This document shows, one piece after another, positions 32,773 through 43,024 of a stretch of DNA of 64,000 bases. The DNA comes from Aurifilum marmelostoma (taxonomy: Eukaryota; Ascomycota; Sordariomycetes; Diaporthales; Cryphonectriaceae): assembly GCA_027559495.1 (NCBI GenBank), contig JAMXSV010000008.1:2294001-2358000 (forward strand), read 5' to 3'. Position 1 is the first letter of the stretch. Each line of letters starts with the position of its first letter. Under the pieces are notes generated by a model. The model saw only the letters and a list, made by a program, of their open reading frames with translations. It did not search any database and was not told the DNA's origin. The position numbers were made by a program, and so were the translations under genes.

Positions 32773-34703
32773 ATGAGTCGAGGGGCGCCCGGGTGGCTCT
32801 CCTGTGCCGCTGCCCTCTTGCTGTTGCAAATGCTGGGGCTCGACTCACAATTCGCAAAACAAAATGTCTTTGGCATCATCGCCTTCCTTCATTTCCTGCC
32901 AGGGTCTGCCAGAGACAGCCTTGTCAACCACGCTATTGGTGCTCTGCCGTATGCAGTAATCACTATATCGGTCATCCTCTTCTGCTGGAGCGTCTTGGCC
33001 ATCACGAATACCCCAGGATGGACCGGCCAGGGCAAGGTCTTGTTATTCCCATGCAAGACGACACACGCGAGGTTCTTCCCCAAGAAGCACTCATTTGATT
33101 ATTCTTACCTCGTCATTGGCATTCCTGTGGGCTGGGAAGGCGTATCGGGAGGATTGGTTTCTTCGTCGTCATCATCCAAGAAGCAGTCCTTGTTCTCCTC
33201 GCCCACGAAGGGGTGGTACCACGTCAACGCAGGAGATTACCTCCACCGTGGAGATGGGCATCTGAGCTTGCGGGACAAGCTAGATGTATATCTGAAGTCT
33301 CAGGTCTGTCCTTGCTATGGCCCCACAAGTTTCGTTCCGAATGCTGATAGAGAACTCTCAGGGAGTCGATCCGGCACAATACCCCCACGCCTATCTAGTC
33401 ACGGCGGCGAGGTTCCTTGGCTATCACTTCAATCCTGTCTCCTTTTGGTACTTGTACTCAGCGGACATGACTCTGCGCTGCATGATCCTGGAGGTCAACA
33501 ATACCTTTGATGAGCGCCGCCTGTATTTCTTGACGTCAGAAGAGCTCGAGGTCGACCAACTCGAGGGCACCGAGGCGGCGTCTATGGCAAGCGTCCAGGC
33601 CAATCGCAAATCATCAGTGTTCACGCGGCAGTGGCCCAAGGATTTTCACGTGTCGCCGTTCAACTCTCGAAAGGGGTCGTATAGCCTGCTGGCTTCCGAT
33701 CCGCTGAGAGCTCTGGCCGAAGGTCAAAACCCGATTGACAACACCATTACTCTCAAATCGCACAAGAGACACGGCAAACTTGTTGCCCGACTCATCTCAG
33801 AAGGGCCTGGGATCGACCCTACGAATATGAGTCTCGTGCGGAAGGTCAACTTCCTACTGTCCTGGTGGTGGGTTGGATTCGTCACTTTTCCCAGGATAGT
33901 CCGAGAAGCTGGCCGCCTCTGGTTCAAAAAAAAAACTTCATGTGTGGTACAGACCTGAGCCCCTGAAAGAGAGCATCGGACGCAATGCCGACTCTTCTGA
34001 ACGAATATTGGAAGTCGCATTCAGGAAGTATCTGCGGCATCTGGTCGGTCAGTCTCGGGCCGCGGTCGCTGTCAGATACACCCCTAGTGGGGTTACCGAT
34101 GCCGCCGGAGAACTGATGCCGTCACCGTCAGCGAAGGGTGGGCCGGGCGATGCGGAAGAGATGGAGTTTAAGGTCCTGACACCGGCCTTCTACAGACGAT
34201 TCGTGTTTTATGCACACGATCTTGAAGCCCTTTTCTCCGAACTCCGAGAAAGTTGTACGATCTGGGTCTCACGTCCAGACCTGCTTCCAAGGCTGCTGTT
34301 CAAGAAACCGGCCGCAGCACTAAAGACACACAGCCCACTAGACTATATTCAGTTCGAGGCAATTCGGTACCTTCGGCGACGGCCAGAGATGATTGTCCGG
34401 CCACTGACTTCGAGTCACCCGCCCTCGCCATCATCTGTACCGGCCACCGCGGTTGATATTCGAGAGTTCCGAATATCGTCAATGGATGCCTTTATACTGG
34501 ACCAGGATGACAAGCAGCTGAGGAAGCAGTATAGAAGCTTGGTTCTGAAGCTCTTTATTGCAGAACGGTTCACCCTTGGCAGCATGTTGCTCGTGGAAAC
34601 GGCTCTCATCCTGCTCCAGACCTTGCTGGCTTGGACCTTTGCTTTCGCCTGGCAAGGCAAGTGGCGGATACTCGGGATAAAAGTCGCCATGGACGCTTAT
34701 TAG
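32773..34703 (+). CDS. DUF1365-family membrane protein, apparent 1-nt frameshift
   Basis: Two exons (32773-33303, 33362-34703; intron 58 nt). The start is the first ATG; the open frame extends a little upstream without one. Two N-terminal hydrophobic segments (LSCAAALLLLQMLGL and LPYAVITISVILFCWSVLAI) precede a DUF1365 domain: HARFFPKKHSFDYSYLVIGI, then YLVTAARFLGYHFNPVSFWY, EVNNTFDERRLYFLT and DFHVSPFNSRKGSYSL. A hydrophobic C-terminal segment (SMLLVETALILLQTLLAWTF) ends it. After RLWFKKK the frame shifts at an A10 run (33926-33935); with nine A the protein continues LHVWYRPEPLKESIGR to the stop, 623 residues in all. Both halves look intact, so an assembly overcall is likely. In bacteria DUF1365 genes commonly sit beside cyclopropane-fatty-acid synthases; the function is unproven. 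Confidence 0.85.
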
Positions 34704-36429
34704 ATCGAGTTAAGCGAGCAGAGGCTTCCGGTGCACAGCAGAAATGCAAGCGATGAGAATCAGAGAAGTGCTGCTGTCGTTCAGGGTCCGGAGTGCCACA
34801 GGGTGTCACTTGTGTGACATGATCATAGCAGCTCGCCAATACTTGCCCATGCACTGATTAATTGATTGGCTCCTTATCAAATATGTACAGTGTCTCAGCT
34901 ACCCGCTCCATGGTCGGTCTGTTGAAATCGAACCGTGTGCACAAGCCCGTTCTACAAGTACCGACACGCGTGTTTCCTAAACAAGTACAAACACTCCGTT
35001 GAAGAAACGTTGAACATGCTGAGCAAGCGGGAGCAGAACCCGCCCCAGCGGGTCGCATCCCAAATCAGTCCAGGGCAGGGCAGGGCGGGGCAGGGCAGGG
35101 CAGGGCCACAGGAGGTCCCCACTCTGACAGAACTGAATTCCAAATACTTACCCTGCATCCTTTTAGCCCGATACGTTGGGCAGAGAGAGGGAGAGAACCT
35201 GTCCTTTGCACCTTTAGGTCGCACTATGCAGCGGTGACAAATTAGTTGCAGGTTGTCTAGATCTTGCTTAGGGGGTTCGAGGATGAACTTGGAAGACAAG
35301 TCTCAAGGGGGCTGCTGAGTAACTACTGTAAATGCTTGATGACCCGCCTTGGAGGATAGGCCCGGCATTGCCTATCTCTGTGCTTTCTTCGCGCATGTGG
35401 CCATCCCCCAAGATACGCTACATGTCGTGTGTCAGAATGTACATAGGCTGGTACTATGTATGTATTACGATGCATGTCTATATCTGGTTTTGTTTCCCCC
35501 TCTTCCCCCTTGTGATCGCATCCGAATACGCTCTACGCCGTTCGTCAGCTTATACATACTATGTTAAGTACATAGTACTATGTACGCACTACGGGTCTCG
35601 GGTCACATCTGATCCATCCTGCTGTGGACCCTTTACTTTTTTTTTCTTTCCAACAATTCCAAATACGTCTGGGAGACACTTCTAACCCCGCAGCCGGAAG
35701 CTCTTTCGGGAGAAGTAAGTATCAAGATGCAAGGAGAGAGGAGAAAAGAAAAAGAAGACATTAAAATAAATAAAAAAAACCAACCCAAGCTTTATCAGCA
35801 AAACCAAGCATGCATGCGGGACTGTGATGATGGATGATCCGAGACTTGGTCCTCAGGGATAAGGGATGCAATATCAAATCAACCTGCAATCTATGTCATC
35901 CTGGCCCTTGGCGAAAATAATGCCCCTTGCTCAGCTAGAACGTCAGTAGATAGCAGCGCCCCATTGGCTGCTTTTTCTGTCCCTGTAGCAGAACAAGCTG
36001 CTAGGGAACGTGTCTCCAAGTCGGTGTGGGAGGGAGGGGGGAACGCAGCTTGTTGGATCTTTTTCTGATGAAATCACTGATTCTTGTGGTGGAGTGGTGG
36101 GAACAGGTGTGGGCAATGCATGGTATGCAGCCAGCCAGCTCTTGAGCTTGCCAACTGTGTCGTTCCCTCGGCCGCGCGGGTCCAGCGGCACACGGAGTCA
36201 TTATTATAAAAAGGTCTCGAGAGCATCCCTTTTTCTCTAGGGGTACTGGCGACTTTCCCATTCTGCACTTCCCAGATCAACCTCTTCTCTTCTTCTTGAA
36301 CACCAACACAACCTCTCTCCCTTGTCTCCCCCGTCTTGACCCACTGCAAGTCACAGTTCAATCCCAAACAAAGAGGATCCAAAAAAGGAACAAAGAAACG
36401 AATCCACCAACAACCCTCAGCTCGCCAAA
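34704..36429. other. 1.7-kb gene-free region
   Basis: Contains a G-rich CAGGG repeat (35071-35106) and several GTAC/TAC-rich stretches (35450-35590). The end of the region (about 36240-36429) is CT/CA-rich and probably the promoter and 5' leader of the GFA-domain gene. No other gene recognised. Confidence 0.4.
35071..35106 (+). repeat. (CAGGG)n G-rich pentanucleotide repeat
   Basis: Seven near-perfect 5-nt units, CAGGG with one CGGGG variant. At least four GGG tracts separated by 2-nt loops make it a good G-quadruplex former on the + strand. Confidence 0.8.
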
Positions 36430-37067
36430 ATGGTTCTCAAGGGTCACTGTCTCTGCGGCTCCGTCACGTACACCGTCGACGTCGACGCCCCTCTGATCAC
36501 AGGCTACGATCACTGCGATGACTGCCAGCGCCAGTCTGGCTCTACATACTGTGAGTATCTGCTTGGTGTTTTTTTAATTTTTTTATTGTGTGATTTCTTC
36601 AAACTCTCGCTCTCCTACTTTCAACTTCAACCACATCATCCGTCATGGTTGGAATAACTCACGCTCGCGCTGTGGCGTGTGGGCTTCCGGTGTCGTCACT
36701 ATGATGGATGATTGCCCCTCCCCCGCATTTTGATGGAGCTGCGCTGGAGCTTGTTACATCTCCTGGTGGGCCCACACCATCATCAGACATGGGCCCAGCT
36801 TCCGAACAAGACACGTTTCTTGAGAGCGGGCGATTGGGGATTGCTGCTGCTGGCAGGCATCAGCTAGCTTTCGTTTGGGAGTGAAGACAGCACAAATGAA
36901 GAATAAGAAGATCAGATTTCAAGGCAGTTCGAGAAGGTGTTCGTTCGTGCTTGGGGGCCATTGGCGACACGACAGTTTAGAGATGCGCGGCCTCTGGGCC
37001 AGCGAGGGAAGTGTCCCTGCCGAGAGCCTTCAGCCTCCAGCGAGTCAATCATGCGCCACGCCTTCTT

Positions 37068-37112
<45 letters not shown>

Positions 37113-37477
37113 CAAAAAGACATGAAAAAAAAAAAAAAATTGAAAGTGCGCTTTGCTAATCAATTTGCCCCTCTTCTTCCTACGCAGCCCTCGTCGCCGT
37201 CGTCCCCAAGGACAAGCTCAAGATCAGCGGCGAGACCAAGTCCTGGGCGGGCAAGGGCTCCTCGGGCAAGGCCGTCCACCGCATCTTCTGCCCGACCTGC
37301 GGCTCGCCCATCGCCCACGACCCGGACGCCGCGCCCGAGATCATCGCCCTCAAGGCCGGCACCCTGGACACGGAGATCAAGAAGACGCTCAAGCCCGACA
37401 CGGAGATCTGGACCCAGTCCAAGCTGCCCTTCATGACGGAATCGCTTGCCAAGCCTTTCAAGGGCATGCCCGAGTAG
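36430..37477 (+). CDS. GFA-domain (CENP-V/GFA) zinc-binding protein
   Basis: Two exons (36430-36550, 37188-37477) give 136 residues, full length for this one-domain family. Likely zinc ligands are C7 and C9 (GHCLCGSVTY), C29 and C32 (DHCDDCQRQSGS) and C75 and C78 (FCPTCGSPIAHD). The family is named after bacterial glutathione-dependent formaldehyde-activating enzyme, but most fungal members have no shown activity, so a catalytic role is not claimed. The intron is 637 nt, far longer than the others here; it holds an (AC)n microsatellite but has a normal GTGAGT donor and CGCAG acceptor, and the phase fits (TAC T|CC CTC GTC). Probably cytosolic; no targeting signal seen. Confidence 0.9.
37070..37109 (+). 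repeat. (AC)n dinucleotide microsatellite inside an intron
   Basis: About 19-20 AC units within the 637-nt intron of the GFA-domain gene, about 80 nt before the acceptor. Confidence 0.9.
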
Positions 37478-37842
37478 AGAATTTTTTTCTCTTTCATTTG
37501 TTTTTGGGAGAGAGAGAGAGAGAGAAACAGGGGAGGTGGTTGGTTTCAAAGTTTGTTTTGGTTGATCTAAGATTGCATTGTTGTGCGAAGCGAGTCTGAT
37601 TGGCGAGAGTCAAAAAAAGGAGTGAGTAGATCTGGGGTGCAGGAAGTTTGGCGAGCCGCATTAGTGGTCCCCAGATCAATCGATAGTGGCGTGATGAACA
37701 TTATTGATTAAACTACTATGCGACTGGTAGCCGCATTTCAACGTCTACTCTTCATTTTTGGTCGTCTTCATGTGCACATACGTGGAATACTTTGGACATC
37801 CGTCGCCCGCCATGTTCCCGTCGCTCAAATCGCAAGTTCCAA
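37478..37842. other. Convergent intergenic region, GFA gene / GPI protein
   Basis: 365 bp between two 3' ends. A short (GA)n run lies at about 37509-37525. Nothing else recognised. Confidence 0.4.
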
Positions 37843-38634
37843 CTACAAGCCTGCAGCCACGGCAAGACCAAGTCCCAGCAACAAACCCCCAGCAGCCTTG
37901 GTGGTTGCGACAGCACTAGCAGTCGAGGTCGACGACGACGACGCCGCTCCGCTCGAGGCCGTGCCCGATCCCGACGATCCCGATCCTGTCGACTCAGACA
38001 ATGCCCCAGAGCCTGAGTCGCTGGCGCCCGCTGTAGTAGCCTCGGACGTCGCCGTGGCCGCGCTTCCCGTGATTGCCCCTGGCCCCTGGCTCCCGCTCAG
38101 CGTGAAATACAAGCTGACAGCCGTCTCGTCTGGCGCCTGGTCCGAGCTGACCGTGGCACCCGTGGTGGGCTGCGTCAGCGTGGCCTCGACGGCGCTGAAG
38201 TAGCCGGCAAAATCGGTCGTGGGCGTGGCGGCGGCAGTAGACGACAAGAAGTCGCAGAGGCTGTGGCTGGCGGCGCTGGCGACGGCCTCGTAAAAGGCCT
38301 CCTCGTTCTGGGTGCGCTGGCCGTGGAAGTAGAGGCAGTCCTGGCAGCCGGTCCACTCGGCGAAATAGGACCCCGTGCACATGCACTGGGCGTGGGCGGC
38401 GTAGTAAATTGGGTTTGTGCCGTTGGGGGCGCAGGCTTCCTCGATGGTCTGGATCTCTATGCAGGGGGGGACGGTGGAGGTGGAGGCGGTGGTGATGTTG
38501 GGGGAGCAGACCTCATCGGCGTAGTCGCGCCTGAGGAGCTGGTGGTACGCGTACTCGTGGGTCGAGGATGCCAGGGCCAGGGCCAAGGCTGAGCAGGTTG
38601 CCAATATAGCGAGAAGGATATCATTGCGCGCCAT
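37843..38634 (-). CDS. Secreted, probably GPI-anchored Ser/Thr-rich cell-surface protein
   Basis: Single-exon gene of 263 residues. Start chosen at MARNDILLAILATCSALALA, which gives a clean signal peptide; the open frame extends 21 codons further but the extra sequence is not signal-like. The mature N-terminal half has about nine cysteines (VCSP, PPCIE, EACAPNG, QCMC, GCQDC, SLCDF) and NxT/NxS sites, suggesting a disulphide-bonded domain with an aromatic patch (GSYFAEWTGCQDCLYFHGQ). The second half is Ser/Thr/Gly/Ala-rich linker ending in a hydrophobic tail (GGLLLGLGLAVAAGL), the pattern of GPI attachment to membrane or cell wall. I do not recognise the cysteine domain with certainty. Third-position G/C bias is strong, which supports coding. 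Confidence 0.82.
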   Translation of the reverse strand: MARNDILLAILATCSALALALASSTHEYAYHQLLRRDYADEVCSPNITTASTSTVPPCIEIQTIEEACAPNGTNPIYYAAHAQCMCTGSYFAEWTGCQDCLYFHGQRTQNEEAFYEAVASAASHSLCDFLSSTAAATPTTDFAGYFSAVEATLTQPTTGATVSSDQAPDETAVSLYFTLSGSQGPGAITGSAATATSEATTAGASDSGSGALSESTGSGSSGSGTASSGAASSSSTSTASAVATTKAAGGLLLGLGLAVAAGL

Positions 38635-40235
38635 AATTGTGGGGGAAGAGGGTGCAACGGTGTGAGGGATTAATGTGTAGGTGGGCACAGCTGGCAACCA
38701 ATTAAACTCTCGGCTGCGTGTATTGTACTGATTAATTGATTTGTATCCCTTTAGAGATGACGCTTGATGGGGATGACGACGACGGCGACGGCGGCGACGA
38801 CGACAACAAGAGAGGCTGACCCTGGTTGTTGACGCTGACGAGAGCGAGAGCGAAACGGAAGGAAAGGGGACAAGAGAAGAACAGTCGGGACCCTCAACTT
38901 ATGCTTAAAACAAGGCCCTCAAATATGAGTGGCGTAGCAGATACGAAAGGATAGAAAGGAGGGAAAGGGGAGAATGGACAAAACACCATCGGGATGAACG
39001 GCTCCTTCTCTCCCCCGGATGACTTCACCTAGCCTCGTTTGCTCGTTCTGTTCTCAACAAAACATGGCATCGTGATGAAAGCTTCTTTACCGTATCCGGC
39101 TGGAAACATCAGCAGCCAGCGGGGCGGCGCGCCCTTCAGGCAGAGCCCAGCATATTGGCCGCCTCGGTCCCGTTCCTGCACATCAGGGCACTGAACTGGA
39201 CTGGACTAGTCAAGCCCTAAGGGTGGCTTAATCTTTGTTTAGGGATATACTGTTAGGCTCTAGCCTTGCCGTATCTACTTGACTGCTGATGAGGTCGAAC
39301 ACCTGTGTTCATGTATGTCTGACATTGCCACTTGATGTATCGATGGAGGCAGCGGAATGCTCCGTGTTCTCTCTTTCTTTCATATGGTTTCTGGCGGTCC
39401 ACCCTTTTATCGGTTGCTGTGTGTGGACTCTGCCTTGTTTAATCCCACGAATAGTAATTGGCGTCCGTCTTTTTCAGGGGGTGTCCTCGAGTCACGAACA
39501 ACAGGGAGACACCCACACGGCGGGTTTGGAGATAAACCCGAACACAACAGCAGCAGGAAGAATCAAACCAACGGCTGTCTTTTCTTGCCCTACCTAGACG
39601 AGAACGAGGAAAAACGAATGTGGAGACTCGCACAGACAAGCCTGTCTAGCTGTCACCGTAGCACGTGGGAGTGCTTCCAACTTCCTCAACCGGTAGTTCT
39701 CCCTAGCCACTCCATGGTGCGCCCCTGCCCTGCAGGATATAGACAACTAGCCCGCTGGAGACGAGAGAGCAGAAAGAAAAAATCGGCATAGAGCCACCGC
39801 CAATCTTGGTACTCTTTGGGTAGCCCGGGGAATCAAGATCTGCATAGACCCCTGGGTCGCCTCCGCAGCGGTGCTGTGAAACGAATCAAAAGTCGCTAGG
39901 AGCCACCCAGTCCCACAGCGACCATGCGCTGTCATATTGAGCCGCAGTCACAGTGTGCTTTATGCAGTATTATAGCTGAGAGCAGGTGGAATAGGACATG
40001 GAGCGAAGCCGAATACGTGACCGAATCAACAATAACACTCTCAGGTCGATTACTGGGGAGTCCTATACACCAACACGTACTATATCACGGAGTTGGAGAT
40101 TGCTGTTGAACCACACGCCTAGTTAGCGGACTATAAGAATGTGATCAAGCCCATTGCCTTGTCAGATTGACATTTGGGAGAGCATCAAGGCATACCTGAA
40201 GTCTGCTCCCGTCCGACAACTCTCTCTCCTCCATC
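38635..40235. other. 1.6-kb divergent gene-free region
   Basis: Contains GAC/GGC triplet repetition at 38773-38812 and otherwise unremarkable sequence. Holds the promoters of the GPI-type gene (-) and the FAD oxidoreductase (+). No gene recognised. Confidence 0.4.
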
Positions 40236-41917
40236 ATGATCGCTAATAGGAAGACCGACCCCCTTCTTGCCGCGCTGGCATTGGGCGGGATCTCGCTGTC
40301 CAATGCCCACCGCACAGGCAGCGTTGCGGCTACTTGCCAGACGCTGTACAATGCCTACCCCGACTTGACCATGTTTCCCAACGGGACTGAATATACGACC
40401 CTAAACGAAGGTGAGTTGTTGCACTTGCTTTCCCCGGATGACTTCCTTGAAGCAGTCAACAGTGCTGAAGGGCGGGGCCTCAGACACGACAAGCTGACCC
40501 TGAGGATTCTGTCTTCTTTTCTCCCCCCTATGCAGAATTCTTCACCGCCGCAGAATGGCTCGGGCCCTCCTGCATCTTCGCCCCGACGAGCGCCGAGCTC
40601 GTGTCTTTCGGCGTCAAGACACTCGCCGCGTCGAAAGTACCCTATGCGATCCAGGGCGGAGGTCACATGCCCATCGCGGGCGCCGCCAACATCAACTCGT
40701 CCGGTATCCTGCTCTCGACCACTGGCCTGGACCAGCTGAGCATGTCAGACGACGAGTCTGTCCTGTACGTCGGCCCCGGCAACCACTGGGTTTCCGTGTA
40801 TAACTACCTCGAGCCGTACGGAAAACTCATAAGCGGCGGGCGTATGGGTGTCGTGGGCGTGCCGGGCTACCTGCTCGGAGGTGGCATCTCCTTCTTCGGG
40901 AACGAGTACGGCTGGGCCTCGGCCTGGCTTGCCAGCTTCGAGACTGTCCTGGCAGACGGCAGCATCGTCAATGCCACGGCCGACAACGAGTACTCGGACC
41001 TCTTCTGGGCCCTCCGCGGCGGCGGTAACAACTTCGGCATCGTGACAAGCTTCGGCATGAAGACCATCGACGTCGGCGTCGTGACTGTCGGCCAGGTCGC
41101 ATACACCGCCAGCGATAACATCCGCGACCAGTACCTCCAGGCGGTGTACGATTTCGCCTACAACGGCATCCTCGACCAGAAGGCCGCGGTGACGCCCATG
41201 GTGACATGGTCCCCGGCCGCCACCGGCAGCAACGACCTGACGTACTCTGCCATGGTCTTCTATGGCGCCAACAACACCAACCCTGCGGCGCTGGGCAACT
41301 TCACGGGCGATGCCGCCACCAGCCTGCCCGTCAACAGCAGCACCTTCTCTGCCCGCACCATGGCGGAATGGTCCGTTGAGATCGACACGGGATTCGACCA
41401 GACCAAGGGAATGTTCTTCCGCTTTGCCGTGGTCCCGGTCCTTGCTGACCTGGAAGCCATGGAGGTCGTGTTCGACACCTTCTTCAACAAGTCCCAGGAG
41501 CTTCTGGCCAACGTCACCTATGCCACCGTGACCACCGCCGTGATGCCCATCTCCAAGTCATACATCGTCAACAACAGAGGCAACGCCTCTGGAGACCCCT
41601 TTGGTATCGATGAGAGCAAGGCGCCGTTTGTCTGGATGGAGCAGACGTACACGTACTACCTGGCCTCGGACACCAGCTACGTTGACTCGGCCATCCTGCA
41701 GATCAATGAGGCCATCGACGCGGTGCTGCCCGAGGACAAGCGGACTTCGTTCGTCTATATGAACGATGCCGACGGCTGGCAGAAACCGTTCGACACATAT
41801 GCGCCCGACAACCTGCAGAGGCTGAAGGAGATCATGGCCAAGTATGATCCCGAGGGCATGTTCACTTACCAGGTGCCGGGTGGTTTCAAGCTGGCTGATG
41901 CTTCTGGCGGATGCTAA
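40236..41917 (+). CDS. Secreted FAD-linked oxidoreductase (BBE-like, PCMH-type FAD domain)
   Basis: Two exons (40236-40410, 40536-41917) give 518 residues. An N-terminal hydrophobic stretch (LLAALALGGISLSNA) is a likely signal peptide, and many N-glycosylation sequons (NGT, NSS, NAT, NNT, NFT, NKS, NVT, NAS) fit secretion. The FAD domain shows PYAIQGGGHMPIAGAANINS with H102 as likely 8-alpha-histidyl FAD attachment, then GVVGVPGYLLGGGISFFGNE and LFWALRGGGNNFGIVTSFGM. The cysteine that makes the second FAD bond in berberine-bridge enzyme is replaced (VGVPG), so single attachment is expected. The C-terminal BBE-type segment is recognisable (NLQRLKEIMAKYDPEGMFTY). Such enzymes oxidise sugars or secondary metabolites; the substrate is unknown. 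The intron (125 nt) starts GTGAGT. Confidence 0.9.
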
Positions 41918-42394
41918 AGCATCATCTTCTCCTTCGACATGTACATAGTTATGTAGAAAGCAGTAGGGAATGTTTTATATAGAGATTCAGCGGGGTATCG
42001 AATTCTTCAAGTTCTGCAGTTGGCATCCCGAGTCTGTCTGTGCCTGTGTTTGTGATTGATGTTGTTGAACTGCCAAGATGGTGTAAGGGTGCTACTGTGC
42101 TGTCTCCACTGAAGAAGCTTCTGCAGTGGCGGGAGGCTGCACTGACCACACCACCCCCCGGGCTCCCAGCACCATGGTCGCCTTCTGCCAAGGGTGGACC
42201 TTTTGGATTCTCGTGCACGACTTGCTCAGACCGGCAATCCTCCTTTCTTGGCCAGCCACCACGGCAACAGTATTTGTACCCAACTAGTTTTTTATCCCTA
42301 CCGACCGCAGACACTCGCTCTCACCCGTGACAAAAGAAGAGGAAGAAGGAGAAAACGAACTCAAAACGTCGACCGTCCCCTCCGCTCCGTCAAG
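41918..42394. other. Intergenic region, FAD oxidoreductase to Tfb5
   Basis: 477 bp holding the 3' UTR of the oxidoreductase and the Tfb5 promoter. A-rich leader just before the Tfb5 start. Nothing else recognised. Confidence 0.4.
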
Positions 42395-42730
42395 ATGCCA
42401 CGAGCCATTAGAGGTTAGCCGCGCTTCCTCCCCGCCTTGAGCTGTTCCCTGCCATGAACTCCCCTCTGTTTGTGTGTACGTGCGAAAACCAGACAAGCCT
42501 AACGTTACTGTTTGTGTTGTCTCTCCCTAGGTGTTCTCGTTCAATGTGATGCGTCGATCAAGTCTATCATCGTCAGCATCGACAACGAGCGCAACAACGA
42601 ATACGTCATCGAGGTCCTGGACGACCAGAACATCGTGGTCAAGGAGACGATGGTTCAGCAACTCAAGGAGCTGCTCGAGGACAGGCTCAAGAACACTACG
42701 CAGCGCGACGACGTGGATGACTCCGACTGA
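42395..42730 (+). CDS. TFB5: TFIIH subunit Tfb5 (TTDA/p8)
   Basis: Smallest core subunit of TFIIH; it stabilises p52/Tfb2 and supports nucleotide excision repair and transcription initiation in the nucleus. Two exons (42395-42413, 42531-42730) give 72 residues, the expected size. The first exon is only 19 nt (MPRAIRG) and the protein continues VLVQCDASIKSIIVSIDNER, then YVIEVLDDQNIVVKETMVQQ and LKELLEDRL, matching the family throughout. The acidic C-terminal extension (DDVDDSD) is common in fungal members. The intron (117 nt) has a GTTAGC donor and CTAG acceptor; phase 1 is kept. The start sits in CAAGATGCC. Confidence 0.93.
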
Positions 42731-43024
42731 AGGACGCCCGAGATTCTGGGATTTGGAAGCCGCCGAACCAAGACACCGATTTGGGCACAGAACTCTAGGA
42801 GCCAATTTCACGAAGATATGTACGGATTGCGATGCCACCCAACTAGCCCGCCGCTGAGCCGGAAGCACGGCGGCCTCTACGAGGGACAGGACCATACGCT
42901 ACAGTCAGAGAGGGAGGTATGGGAACACACAGGGGAAGCGACCAGGCCAAGATGGTTGCGTTGAGGGAGGGAGGGGCTGCCAGTATGGCCCCCTCAGGAG
43001 ACAATATCTTGCAATGGTCTATGT

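Noticed and set aside
34928..35290. tRNA B-box-like strings (GGTTCGA) near 34930 (- strand) and 35274 (+ strand)
   Set aside because: No matching acceptor stem, A box or cloverleaf arms could be found around either.
37070..37109. Regular AC array considered as CRISPR-like or satellite structure
   Set aside because: Perfect dinucleotide repeat without spacers; a plain microsatellite inside an intron.
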